A DNA stretch of 64,000 bases from Mesorhizobium sp. B4-1-4 (GTDB lineage: Bacteria; Pseudomonadota; Alphaproteobacteria; Rhizobiales; Rhizobiaceae), in assembly GCF_006439395.2 (NCBI RefSeq), contig NZ_CP083950.1, positions 4,391,001 through 4,455,000 of the forward strand, written 5' to 3'. The translations under genes were made by a program, and so were the position numbers. The notes beneath the pieces were generated by a model. It saw nothing but the letters and a program-made list of their open reading frames with translations. It was not told where the DNA came from and made no database searches. Below are positions 34,280 through 43,074 of the stretch, piece by piece (positions within the stretch are counted from its first letter, which is position 1; every line of letters begins with the position of its first letter).

Positions 34280-35191
34280 ATGGCCCAGTCATTACCCAGT
34301 ATCGTTTCCGGTGAAGGCGGTCTCAGCCGCTACCTGGAAGAAATCCGTCGCTTTCCCATGCTTCAGCCGCAAGAGGAGTACATGCTCGCCAAGCGCTATG
34401 CCGAGCATGAAGACACGTCCGCCGCGCACAAGCTCGTCACCAGCCATCTGAGGCTCGTCGCCAAGATCGCCATGGGCTATCGCGGCTACGGCCTGCCGAT
34501 CGGCGAAGTGATCTCGGAAGGCAATGTCGGCCTGATGCAGGCCGTCAAGAAATTCGAACCCGAGCGTGGCTTCCGCCTCGCGACCTATGCCATGTGGTGG
34601 ATCAAGGCCTCGATCCAGGAATACATCCTGCGCTCGTGGAGCCTGGTCAAGATGGGCACGACCGCCAACCAGAAGCGTCTGTTCTTCAACCTGCGCAAGG
34701 TGAAGGGCAAGATCCAGGCGCTGGACGACGGCGACCTCAAGCCCGACCAGATTGCCGAGATCGCCACGCGGCTGAACGTTTCCGAAGCCGAAGTCGTGTC
34801 GATGAACCGCCGCCTGTCGGGCGACGCCTCGCTCAACGCGCCGATCCGCGCGACGGAAGGCGAGTCCGGCGAATGGCAGGACTGGCTGGTTGATGACCAC
34901 GAAAGCCAGGAAGAGATGCTGATCGAGCAGGACGAGTTGGAGAACCGGCGCGGCATGCTGTCGGGCGCTCTTGCCGTGCTCAACGATCGCGAGCGGCGCA
35001 TTTTCGAGGCCCGTCGCCTCGCCGAGGAGCCGCTGACCCTGGAAGAGCTGTCGGCCGAGTTCGACATCAGCCGCGAGCGCGTGCGCCAGATAGAGGTGCG
35101 CGCCTTCGAGAAGGTGCAGGACGCGGTCAAAGCCGCCGCCAAGCGCCAGACCCAGGCGCTGCGCACCATCGAGGCGCAGCCGGCGGCTTAA
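34280..35191 (+). CDS. rpoH: Heat-shock sigma factor RpoH (sigma-32)
   Basis: 303 residues: region 2 (LVAKIAMGYRGYGLPIGEVISEGNVGLMQAVKKFEPERGFRLATYAMWWIKASIQEYILRSW), the RpoH box (NQKRLFFNLRK) and region 4 (LTLEELSAEFDISRERVRQIEVRAFEKVQDAV). Directs heat-shock transcription. The 210-bp upstream region is gene-free. Its terminator is now split from its T-tract by an insertion sequence. Confidence 0.96.
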   Translation: MAQSLPSIVSGEGGLSRYLEEIRRFPMLQPQEEYMLAKRYAEHEDTSAAHKLVTSHLRLVAKIAMGYRGYGLPIGEVISEGNVGLMQAVKKFEPERGFRLATYAMWWIKASIQEYILRSWSLVKMGTTANQKRLFFNLRKVKGKIQALDDGDLKPDQIAEIATRLNVSEAEVVSMNRRLSGDASLNAPIRATEGESGEWQDWLVDDHESQEEMLIEQDELENRRGMLSGALAVLNDRERRIFEARRLAEEPLTLEELSAEFDISRERVRQIEVRAFEKVQDAVKAAAKRQTQALRTIEAQPAA

Positions 35192-35214
35192 CGTCGGGTT
35201 CGGTTAGAAACAAA

Positions 35215-35240
35215 AGCGGCGTCAGGAAACTGGCGCCGCT
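35215..35240 (+). repeat. 26-bp target duplication, left copy (original rpoH terminator hairpin)
   Basis: Hairpin AGCGGCG...CGCCGCT with stem AGCGGCG-CAG / CTG-CGCCGCT, identical to 36788-36813. In the right copy it is followed by TTTTTT, the expected terminator tail. Confidence 0.8.
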
Positions 35241-35251
35241 CAGACTGCTGA

Positions 35252-35280
35252 CAAACCCCTGGCATTTGCCGGGGGTTTTT
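35252..35280 (+). terminator. Terminator at the left end of the IS
   Basis: ACCCC-TGGC-ATTT-GCCG-GGGGT stem followed by TTTTT, reading rightward into the IS. It would stop rpoH transcripts that lack their original T-tract. Confidence 0.7.
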
Positions 35281-35293
35281 GATTCACTGGGTC

Positions 35294-36672
35294 ATGTTGA
35301 AGCGACCCGCCCCTGAACAGACCGCGCTCGAGATGGTGACGTTGGATCAGCTGGTTCCGGCTGACCACCTGTTGCGCAAGATCGATCGCGCGATCGACTT
35401 TTTTCTTCATCCACGATCTGACAGCGCCGCTCTACTGCGCCGACAATGGCCGACCGCCGCTCGATCCGACCTTGATGTTCAAGGCGCTGTTCATCGGCTA
35501 CCTGTTCGGCGTGCGCTCGGAGCGGCAGCTGGTGCGCGAGATCGAGGTCAATGTCGCCTACCGCTGGTTTTTGCGGCTGAAGCTGACGGACAAGGTGTTC
35601 GACGCCTCGACGCTGTCGCAGAACCGGCGCCGGCGCTACCAGGACGAGACGATCGCGCAGGCGATCTTCGACCGCATCGTCGAGCAGGCGATCCGGGCGG
35701 GGCTGGTGGACGGGACGGTGCTCTACACCGACAGCACGCATCTGAAGGCCAACGCCAACAAGGGCAAATACGACCTTGCCCTGGTCGCCAAGTCGCGGGC
35801 CGACTACTGGAGCGAACTCGACCGCGCCATCGAGGTGGAGCGGGCGCTGCATGGCCAAAAGCCGCTGAAGCAGAAGCAGAAGCAGCGCAAGCCGCCCGAG
35901 AAGCAGACCAAGGTCAGCCGTGCCGATCCGGAGGCCGGCTACATGGTGCGCGAGGGCAAGCCGAAGGGCTTCTTCTATCTCGATCACCGCACGGTGGATG
36001 GCCGTTGCGGCATCATCACCGACACGTTCGCCACGCCGGCCAACGTGCATGACTCGATCGTCTATCTCGGCCGGCTCGACCGCCAGGTGGAGCGCTTCGG
36101 CTTCAATGTGGCGGCTGCGGGGCTGGATGCCGGCTACGCCACGCCGGGCATCGCCAAGGGGCTGGAGGACAGGACGATCAGGGGCGTCACCGGCTATCGC
36201 AACCCGACCCCGCCCAAGCCCGGCATGATGAGGAAGAGCGCCTTCGTCTATGAGCCGGATGCGGACGGCTATCGTTGCCCGCAGGGCCAGTTGCTTGCCT
36301 ATGCCACAACCGACCGCAGCGGCTACCGGCATTACAGGAGCGATCCGGCGATCTGCCGCGACTGTCGCGCTGTTGGCCTCCTGCACCTCAAACGCCAAGG
36401 CCGAACGCACCATCACGCGCCATGTCTGGCAGGACGCCCGCGAGCGGGTCGACGCCAATCGCTCGACCGCATGGGGCAAGGCCATCTACCGGCGCCGCAA
36501 GGAGACGGTCGAGCGGTCTTTCGCCGACGCCAAGCAGCTCTTCGGCCACCGCTATGCCCGCTTCCGAGGGCGAACCCGCGTCGCCTGCCAGTGCCTGATC
36601 GCCGCCGCCGCCCAGAACATGAAAAAGATCGCAATCAGCCTCTGGCCAAGCCCAAAACCAGCACCCGCCTGA
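35294..36672 (+). pseudogene. IS1182-family transposase with two frameshifts
   Basis: Three frames joined by two +1 shifts make one transposase. Frame one starts MLKRPAPEQTALEMVTLDQLV. It breaks in a T-run at about 35398-35406 and continues as TLMFKALFIGYLFGVRSERQLVREIEVNVAYRWF, a DUF772-type N-terminus, through DASTLSQNRRRRY, DSTHLKANANKG and the DDE-like YLDHRTVDGRCGIITDTFATPANVHDS and AAGLDAGYATPG. It breaks again at about 36362-36368 (ICRDC) and finishes as KAERTITRHVWQDARERVDANR...ETVERSFADAKQLFGHRYARFRG. As read it cannot make a complete enzyme. Confidence 0.85.
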
Positions 36673-36751
36673 GGCCAGATGCGCAGCGCCAGCCTCCTGA
36701 CATCTTCTCCTGACACCAATTTACAAAGCTCAATCAACGCGCAAAACAAAA

Positions 36752-36772
36752 CCCCGCCGAAAATCGACGGGG
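36752..36772 (-). terminator. Terminator at the right end of the IS (minus strand)
   Basis: CCCCGCCGA / TCGACGGGG stem with an A-run on its left side, hence a T-tract on the minus strand. It stops leftward transcripts from the hydrolase gene at 36932 before they enter the IS. Confidence 0.6.
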
Positions 36773-36787
36773 TTCGTCAGCAGTCTG

Positions 36788-36818
36788 AGCGGCGTCAGGA
36801 AACTGGCGCCGCTTTTTT
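36788..36818. repeat. 26-bp target duplication, right copy, with the original T-tract
   Basis: Same hairpin as 35215-35240 followed by TTTTTT (36813-36818). Before insertion this was presumably the rpoH terminator. Confidence 0.8.
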
Positions 36819-36931
36819 GTGTTCGGGTGGTTGGCAAAAACGAGGCGACAGTTGATCCCCCCTTGCGGGCAGATCAGCAGTTTCACTGACGGCATCTGCC
36901 TTAGAGCCTCGAGTGCCGGCAGTAGCACTGC

Positions 36932-37798
36932 CTACAGCCCATCCAAGGGAAACTTCAGATACCGCCTTCCGTTGGTTTCCGGTTCCGGCAGGCGCCCGCC
37001 ATTCATGTTGATCTGCAAGGCATGCAGGATCAGCCGCGGCATCGGCAATGTCCGGTCGCGCGCCTCGCGCAGGGCGACGAACTCGGCCTCGCTGTGTGCA
37101 GCACCGAGATGGATGTTGCTGGCCTTCTGCGCGGCGACCGTACTTTCCCACCGGGGCTCGCGGCCACCGGTCTGATAATCGTGGCCAACGAACACGCGCG
37201 TCTCGTCGGGCAGCGCCAGGATCTCCTGGATCGAGCGCCACAGCCGCGCGGCACTGCCGCCGGGAAAGTCCGCCCGCGCCGTGCCGCTGTCGGGCATGAA
37301 CAGCGTGTCATGCACGAAGGCGGCGTCACCGATCACATAGGTGATCGAGGCCAGTGTGTGTCCGGGCGAGAACAGCACCTTGACCGGGATGGTCCCGACC
37401 TGGAAGATCTCGCCTTGCCTGAACAGCCTGTCCCACTGCGAGCCGTCGGCCAGAAAATCCGGCCAGTTGTAGATCACTTTCCACAGTGCCTGGACGTCGA
37501 CGATCCTGTCGCCGATCGCCATCGGCGCTCCTGTCTTCTCGCTCAGATAATGCGCGGCCGAGAAATGGTCGGCATGCGGGTGGGTGTCGAGGATCCACTC
37601 GAGCTCCAGCCCGTTTTCCCTGACAAAATCGAGCACCGCGTCGGCGCTCCTTGTCGCCGTTGCGCCGGATCTCTCATCGAAATCGAGAATCGGGTCGATG
37701 ATGGCGCACCGCCTCGTCGCCGGATCGGCGACGACATACTGGACGGCCCCTGTCGGCTTGTCATAGAAACCCCTGACCTGCGGTCTTGCCAAAGCCAC
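36932..37798 (-). CDS. Metallo-beta-lactamase-fold hydrolase (persulfide dioxygenase/glyoxalase II-like)
   Basis: About 288 residues from GTG 37798. The metal-binding motif HPHADH (DTHPHADHFSAAHYLSEKTG) and later ligands VLFSPGHTLASITY, FVHDTLFMPDSGTARADFPGGSA and VFVGHDYQTGG place it with the Blh/ETHE1-like sulfur metabolism group. Such enzymes oxidise persulfides or hydrolyse thioesters. The reading frame is open to TTG 37882, but no ATG is in frame; GTG 37798 has GGGGAAG upstream. Monocistronic and convergent with rpoH/IS. Confidence 0.75.
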   Translation of the reverse strand: MALARPQVRGFYDKPTGAVQYVVADPATRRCAIIDPILDFDERSGATATRSADAVLDFVRENGLELEWILDTHPHADHFSAAHYLSEKTGAPMAIGDRIVDVQALWKVIYNWPDFLADGSQWDRLFRQGEIFQVGTIPVKVLFSPGHTLASITYVIGDAAFVHDTLFMPDSGTARADFPGGSAARLWRSIQEILALPDETRVFVGHDYQTGGREPRWESTVAAQKASNIHLGAAHSEAEFVALREARDRTLPMPRLILHALQINMNGGRLPEPETNGRRYLKFPLDGL

Positions 37799-37942
37799 GT
37801 CCAAAGCGAGCTTCCCCAACCCATTACCGGCCGGAACGATTTTCTCCGCCGAACCCCGGCAGAGGCATGGTTGTCCACCCAAGCGGGCCAGTCAAGCATG
37901 ACTTGGCCCGGGAGGAAGGAAAAGGCAAAAACCGTTGCTGTT

Positions 37943-38602
37943 TCAGGCGGACGGCTGCTTGGTCTTCCTGAGATAGGGCAGGACGGTCTCGTAGGCGCCG
38001 AAGCGCTTGATCGCGTCCTCGTTGGAAACAGCGGCGGTGATGATGACGTCCTCGCCTTGCTTCCAGTTCGCCGGCGTCGCCACCTGATGCTTGGCGGTCA
38101 ATTGCATGGAATCGACCGCGCGCAGAATCTCGTCGAAGTTGCGGCCCGTGGTCATCGGATAGGTCAGCACCAGCTTGATCTTCTTGTCCGGCCCGATGAC
38201 ATAGACCGAGCGCACGGTGGCATTGTCGGCGGGCGTGCGGCCTTCCGAGGTCTCGCCAGCGCCTGCCGGCAGCATGTCGTAGAGCTTGGCGACCTTGAGG
38301 TCCTTGTCGCCGATCAGCGGATAGTGAACCGAATGGCCGGTCGCCGTCCTGATGTCGGCCTGCCATTTTTCGTGGCTCGCGACCGGATCGACCGAAATGC
38401 CGATGATCTTGACATTGCGCTTCTTGAACTCGCCTTCGAGCCCCGCCATCGTGCCAAGCTCGGTCGTGCAGACTGGCGTGAAATTCTTTGGATGGCTGAA
38501 CAGGATCGCCCAGCCGTCGCCGATCCAGTCATGGAACTTGATGGTCCCTTGCGTCGTCTCCGCGGTGAAATCCGGTGCAATGTCGTTGATACGAAGGCTC
38601 AT
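37943..38602 (-). CDS. 1-Cys peroxiredoxin (Prx6 type)
   Basis: 219 residues with the peroxidatic motif FTPVCTTE (Cys near residue 45) preceded by AILFSHPKN, and the long C-terminal domain with GRNFDEILRAVDSMQLTAKHQVATPANWKQGEDVII typical of Prx6/AhpC-like enzymes. No second resolving Cys is seen. It reduces peroxides. Confidence 0.88.
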   Translation of the reverse strand: MSLRINDIAPDFTAETTQGTIKFHDWIGDGWAILFSHPKNFTPVCTTELGTMAGLEGEFKKRNVKIIGISVDPVASHEKWQADIRTATGHSVHYPLIGDKDLKVAKLYDMLPAGAGETSEGRTPADNATVRSVYVIGPDKKIKLVLTYPMTTGRNFDEILRAVDSMQLTAKHQVATPANWKQGEDVIITAAVSNEDAIKRFGAYETVLPYLRKTKQPSA

Positions 38603-38811
38603 GGCTTATCCCTACCTTGTGACAAATGCCGCCAACCCAATGCCGCGGCTCGGCACCCTTTCTAGCACCCTCGGCAGCGACCTACAAAATGCTTAAAGCC
38701 CCCAGCGGCAGCGCTGGCGGCGAAATTTCCGTCCTTCATGGCAGGGACGGCAGGAGTTTTCAGATATCCGCTGAACCCATAACGCCCAGAGGGGTCCGAC
38801 TGGAAGAGCGA
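38603..38811. other. Gap downstream of zapA; possible non-coding RNA
   Basis: 209 bp without a coding frame, between zapA and the peroxiredoxin gene. It contains several GC-rich inverted arms, including CCGTCC / GGACGG at about 38730-38750. In many proteobacteria the 6S RNA gene lies directly downstream of zapA, so this is its expected place; I could not recognise the 6S fold with certainty. Confidence 0.3.
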
Positions 38812-39177
38812 TCAGGCCTTGTTGATCGCAAGCGTCACCGTCAGATCTTCCATGCGCTGCGCCAGCGCGCCAAGCGCGTTGGTCAGCACGCTGTCGTTCC
38901 TGTCAGCCTTGGTCAGCGCCTCGTCGCGGGTCTTGCGCAAGGTCAGCACTTCGCTTTCCATGCCCTTGACGCGTTTCTGCAGTTCCGAAAGCTCGTCCAT
39001 CACCATGATCCCGGCCATCACGGTCAGGCGCTGGTCGCCGATCTCGCCAAAAGAATCCTTCAGATGCGAGACATATCGGTCGAAGCGCTCGGCAAGGTCG
39101 ATCAGATGCTCTTCCTGGCCCTCGTCGCAGGCCATCCGATACTGCTTGCCGTCGATTGAAACCGTGACCTGTGCCAT
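38812..39177 (-). CDS. zapA: Cell division protein ZapA
   Basis: 121 residues: MAQVTVSIDGKQYRMACDEGQEEHLIDLAERFDRYVSHLKDSFGEIGDQRLTVMAGIMVMDEL matches ZapA, with a C-terminal coiled coil. It binds and bundles FtsZ at the division site. It lies 10 bp downstream of the DUF4164 gene. Confidence 0.92.
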   Translation of the reverse strand: MAQVTVSIDGKQYRMACDEGQEEHLIDLAERFDRYVSHLKDSFGEIGDQRLTVMAGIMVMDELSELQKRVKGMESEVLTLRKTRDEALTKADRNDSVLTNALGALAQRMEDLTVTLAINKA

Positions 39178-39187
39178 GGGCCAGCTC

Positions 39188-39460
39188 CTATCTGTCCAAC
39201 ACGGCGCGGATGGTTTCCATGGCGGTCACCAGCCGTCGCGATACTTCCTTGTTGGCATCTTCCAGCCGTTCGGCGCGCGCTTCGGAATTGTCGAGTTCCT
39301 GCGCCAGCCGCGAGCGGTCGGCATTCATCCGCTGCACCTCGGCCTCGGCTTCCGAATAGTCGCGTTCATGCTCCAGCTTGGCCGCGACGGCATTTTCCAG
39401 CCCTTCAATGGCCTTGCCCAGCCTTGCGATCACTTCCTTGAGCGTGGTTTCCCCGGTCAT
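39188..39460 (-). CDS. DUF4164 coiled-coil protein upstream of zapA
   Basis: 90 residues, almost entirely coiled coil (EHERDYSEAEAEVQRMNADRSRLAQELDNSEARAERLEDANKEVSRRL). Conserved partner of zapA in Rhizobiales; function unknown, probably division-related by association. First gene of the operon. The 39461-39721 gap shows no gene. Confidence 0.8.
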   Translation of the reverse strand: MTGETTLKEVIARLGKAIEGLENAVAAKLEHERDYSEAEAEVQRMNADRSRLAQELDNSEARAERLEDANKEVSRRLVTAMETIRAVLDR

Positions 39461-39721
39461 GGCCTTCGTCCTGTGCCCTGCCCATCACCGAATCGTTCGC
39501 GTTCAGAACGCGTTATCCCCGAAACATTAGGCACCGGGTGAAGGCGACGTCAACAAAGCTCTCGCGACTGTCCCCTGCTAACGCTAATGTAGGCTCGCCG
39601 CCGGCATCACAAGACCGGCAAATGTGCACCCGATTTGTTGACTAAAAACCCGCGCCTGCTATGTGTCGCGCACCCTTTTCAAGGGCTCTCCCAAGCCCCA
39701 AACCCTCACCCCGGAGGAACC

Positions 39722-41713
39722 ATGACGTCGCGTGAACAACATGACCGGATGGCCAATGCGATCCGTTTTCTCTCCATGGACGCCGTCGAAAAGGCGAATT
39801 CCGGGCATCCCGGCCTGCCCATGGGCTGCGCCGACATCGCCACGGTACTGTTCACCCGCTTCCTGAAATATGACCCCAAGGCCCCGCACTGGCCCGACCG
39901 CGACCGCTTCATCCTGTCGGCTGGCCATGGCTCGATGCTGCTCTATTCGCTGCTGCACCTGACCGGCTACGAAGACATGACCATCGACCAGATCAAGCAT
40001 TTCCGCCAGTTGGGCTCCAAGACCGCCGGCCATCCCGAATACGGTCACGCCACCGGCATTGAAACCACAACCGGCCCGCTCGGCCAGGGCCTCGCCAATT
40101 CGGTCGGCTTCGCGCTCGGCGAGCGCATCATGAATGCCGCCTTCGGCAACGACCTCGTCGACCACTACACCTATGTGCTGGCCGGCGACGGCTGCCTGAT
40201 GGAAGGCGTTAGCCAGGAAGCCATCGCGCTTGCCGGGCACCTCAAGCTCAACAAGCTGATCGTTTTCTGGGACAACAACAACATCTCGATCGACGGTCCG
40301 GTATCGCTGGCCGACAACACCGACCAGGTCGCCCGCTTCCAGGCCTCGGGCTGGAACGCCAGCCATATCGACGGTACGGATCCGGAAGCGATCGCCTATG
40401 CCATCGAAGCCGCCCGCCATTCCGACAAGCCGACGATGATCGCCTGCAAGACGACCATCGGCTTCGGCGCGCCGACCAAGGCCGGCACCAACAAGGCGCA
40501 CGGCTCGCCGCTCGGCGCCGATGAGATCGCCGGCGCCCGCAAGTTCTTCAACTGGGACTCGCCGCCCTTCGAAATCCCGGCCGACATCCTCGACGCCTGG
40601 CGCACCGCCGGCAAGGCTGGCGTCAAGGCCCGCACCGACTGGGAAGGCCGCCTTGCCAAGGCCGACGCCAAGCTGAAGGCCGAGTTCGAGCGCCGTCTCG
40701 CCGGCAAACTGCCGTCCAACTTCGACGCCGTCATCGCCGACTACAAGAAGAAGCTGTCCGTCGACAAGCCCAAGGTCGCTACCCGCAAATCGTCGGAAAT
40801 GGCGCTGGAGGTCATCAACGGTGCCGTGCCCGAAACCATCGGCGGCTCGGCCGACCTGACCGGCTCGAACAACACCAAGACGAGCCAGACCAAGAACATC
40901 ACGCCTGATGACTATGGCCAGCGCTATGTCCACTACGGCATCCGCGAGCACGGCATGGCCGCCGCGATCAATGGCCTGACGCTGCATGGCGGCCTTATCG
41001 CCTATGGCGGCACGTTCCTCTGCTTCTCGGACTACGCCCGCCCCGCGATGCGGCTTTCCTCATTGATGGGCATCCGCTCGATCTTCGTCATGACCCATGA
41101 TTCCATCGGTCTGGGCGAAGACGGTCCGACCCACCAGCCGGTCGAGCATCTGGCGGCATTGCGTGCCATTCCTAACCACAACGTCTTCCGTCCGGCCGAC
41201 GCGGTGGAAGCCGCCGAGTGCTGGCAGATCGCCCTTGAATCGGAAAAGACGCCGTCAACGCTGGCGCTGACCCGGCAGAACCTGCCTACGGTGCGCACCG
41301 AGTTCACCGAAAAGAACCTGAGCGGCCAGGGCGCTTACGAACTGGCCGCCGCCAGCGGTGAAGCCGCGGTGACCATCTTCGCCACCGGCTCCGAGGTCGA
41401 GATCGCGCTTGGCGCCCGCGACCTCTTGGAAAAGCACGGTCATCCGACCCGCGTCGTCTCGGTGCCTTGCTTTGAACTGTTCGACAAGCAGAGCGACGAT
41501 TACCGCAAGAAGACGATCGGCGACGCGCCGATCAAAATGGCGATCGAAGCCGGTATCCGCCAGGGCTGGGATCATTTCATCGGCTCGGACGGCATCTTCG
41601 TCGGCATGACCGGCTTCGGCGCCTCGGGCACCATCGAACAGCTCTATCCGCATTTCGGCATCACCGCCGAGGCGGCCGCCAAGGCAGCCGAAGCTCGCCT
41701 GCACGGCAAATAA
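39722..41713 (+). CDS. tkt: Transketolase
   Basis: 663 residues. Thiamine diphosphate enzyme of the pentose phosphate/Calvin pathways: GHPGLPMGCADI, LSAGHGSML, HPEYGHATGIETTTGPLGQG, the GDG...NN cofactor motif (GDGCLMEGVSQEA...FWDNNNISIDG), then the pyrimidine domain (LVFCSDYARPAMRLSSLMG-like region) and DGPTHQPVEHLAALR. Start at 39722 follows CCGGAGGAACC. Confidence 0.95.
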   Translation: MTSREQHDRMANAIRFLSMDAVEKANSGHPGLPMGCADIATVLFTRFLKYDPKAPHWPDRDRFILSAGHGSMLLYSLLHLTGYEDMTIDQIKHFRQLGSKTAGHPEYGHATGIETTTGPLGQGLANSVGFALGERIMNAAFGNDLVDHYTYVLAGDGCLMEGVSQEAIALAGHLKLNKLIVFWDNNNISIDGPVSLADNTDQVARFQASGWNASHIDGTDPEAIAYAIEAARHSDKPTMIACKTTIGFGAPTKAGTNKAHGSPLGADEIAGARKFFNWDSPPFEIPADILDAWRTAGKAGVKARTDWEGRLAKADAKLKAEFERRLAGKLPSNFDAVIADYKKKLSVDKPKVATRKSSEMALEVINGAVPETIGGSADLTGSNNTKTSQTKNITPDDYGQRYVHYGIREHGMAAAINGLTLHGGLIAYGGTFLCFSDYARPAMRLSSLMGIRSIFVMTHDSIGLGEDGPTHQPVEHLAALRAIPNHNVFRPADAVEAAECWQIALESEKTPSTLALTRQNLPTVRTEFTEKNLSGQGAYELAAASGEAAVTIFATGSEVEIALGARDLLEKHGHPTRVVSVPCFELFDKQSDDYRKKTIGDAPIKMAIEAGIRQGWDHFIGSDGIFVGMTGFGASGTIEQLYPHFGITAEAAAKAAEARLHGK

Positions 41714-41725
41714 GGCCTGGTCCCA

Positions 41726-41754
41726 CCGCGAGGTCGCCTGAGGCGACTTCGCGG
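41726..41754 (+). other. Long hairpin between tkt and gap
   Basis: CCGCGAGGTCGCC / GGCGACTTCGCGG, a 13-bp stem with one G-T wobble and a 3-nt loop. No T-tract, so it is more likely an mRNA-stability or processing element than a terminator. Confidence 0.45.
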
Positions 41755-41869
41755 GTCTGGATCGACTAAATCGATTTAAATCCATGCCACTGCGGCTGGA
41801 TTCTTTGTCCGTCCGCCGCTATGAAGCTGCGGACCAATTGTCCGCCCTCCAGCTCCCCGGGAGAGAAAA

Positions 41870-42880
41870 ATGACTGTCAGAGTTGCCATCAACGGATTCG
41901 GCCGCATCGGCCGCAACATCCTGCGCGCCATCCATGAATCCGGCCGCAAGGACATCGAGGTCGTCGCCGTCAATGATCTTGGTCCGGTCGAGACCAATGC
42001 GCACCTGCTGCGCTTTGACAGCGTGCATGGCCGCTTTCCCCATGAAGTGTCCGTTTCCGGCGACCAGATCACGGTCGGCAAGGAAAAGTTCAAGGTCACC
42101 GCGATCAAGGATCCGACGCAGCTGCCGTGGAAGGAACTGGGCGTCGACGTCGCGCTCGAATGCACCGGTATCTTCACCGCCCGCGACAAGGCCGCCGCGC
42201 ACCTGACCGCCGGCGCCAAGCGCGTCCTCGTTTCGGCTCCCGCAGAAGGTGCCGACCTCACCGTCGTCTACGGCATCAACCACGACAAGCTGACCAAGGA
42301 CCATATCGTCATCTCGAACGCGTCCTGCACCACCAACTGCCTTGCGCCGCTGGCGGCCGTGCTGCACGAGACGGTCGGCATCGAAAAGGGCATGATGACG
42401 ACGATCCACTCCTACACCGGCGATCAGCCGACGCTGGACACTATGCACAAGGATCTCTACCGCGCCCGCGCCGCGGCCCTTTCGCAGATCCCGACCTCGA
42501 CCGGCGCCGCCAAGGCGATCGGCCTTGTGCTCCCCGACCTCAAGGGCAAGCTCGACGGTATCTCGATCCGCGTGCCGACCCCGAACGTCTCGGTCGTCGA
42601 CTTCAAGTTCATCGCCAAGCGACCGACCACGGTGCAGGAAATCAACGACGCGGTCATCGCCGCCTCGAACGGCAAGCTGAAGGGTGTGCTGTCGGTCACC
42701 CATCATCCGAACGTCTCGGTCGACTTCAACCACGATCCGCATTCCTCGATCATGGCGCTCGACCAGACCAAGGTCATGGACGGCAACTTCGTCTCCGTGC
42801 TGTCGTGGTACGACAACGAGTGGGGCTTCTCCAACCGCATGTCCGATACCGCCGTCGCTTTCGGCAAGACCATCGCCTGA
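41870..42880 (+). CDS. gap: Glyceraldehyde-3-phosphate dehydrogenase
   Basis: 336 residues: NAD-binding AINGFGRIGRNILRAI, the active-site SNASCTTNCLAPL (Cys nucleophile) with the catalytic His in HSYTGDQPTLD, and SWYDNEWGFSNRM. Glycolysis/gluconeogenesis. GGGAGAG precedes the start. A terminator follows at 42907. Confidence 0.96.
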   Translation: MTVRVAINGFGRIGRNILRAIHESGRKDIEVVAVNDLGPVETNAHLLRFDSVHGRFPHEVSVSGDQITVGKEKFKVTAIKDPTQLPWKELGVDVALECTGIFTARDKAAAHLTAGAKRVLVSAPAEGADLTVVYGINHDKLTKDHIVISNASCTTNCLAPLAAVLHETVGIEKGMMTTIHSYTGDQPTLDTMHKDLYRARAAALSQIPTSTGAAKAIGLVLPDLKGKLDGISIRVPTPNVSVVDFKFIAKRPTTVQEINDAVIAASNGKLKGVLSVTHHPNVSVDFNHDPHSSIMALDQTKVMDGNFVSVLSWYDNEWGFSNRMSDTAVAFGKTIA

Positions 42881-42906
42881 TCGCGAGCCAGTCTCGACAG
42901 ATCAGA

Positions 42907-42931
42907 ACGCCCGGCTTCGGCCGGGCGTTTT
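42907..42931 (+). terminator. Terminator downstream of gap
   Basis: CGCCCGG / CCGGGCG stem with a CTTCGG loop region followed by TTTT. Confidence 0.8.
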
Positions 42932-43074
42932 CGTTTGCCGAAGCAACAACTCCAGAACCGTCGAAAATCAGCGGCATTGGGCAAAAAACCATCCGGCCGC
43001 CTTGCACTGGCCATGCCTTCGCCCCACTCTCCCGTAAAGCGAGAAAGCAGAGGAATTCGAGGGGCAAATCACGG

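Larger units (their letters stand above)
35241..36787. mobile_element. IS1182-like insertion sequence, 1547 bp
   Basis: Bounded by 19-bp terminal inverted repeats, left CAGACTGCTGACAAACCCC (35241-35259) and right GGGGTTCGTCAGCAGTCTG (36769-36787), 18 of 19 matching. A 26-bp direct duplication flanks it. It carries one transposase gene with IS1182-type sequence. Both ends hold inward-reading terminators. It lies between rpoH and a convergent metallo-beta-lactamase-fold gene. Confidence 0.85.

Noticed and set aside
35398..35406. Programmed -1 frameshift site in the transposase T-run
   Set aside because: The next frame needed is +1, and the -1 frame meets a stop within six codons.
42127..43074. 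Long open frame upstream of the antiporter, overlapping gap
   Set aside because: It is a shadow of gap in another frame (Arg/Pro-rich, no homology); the antiporter begins at ATG 43075.
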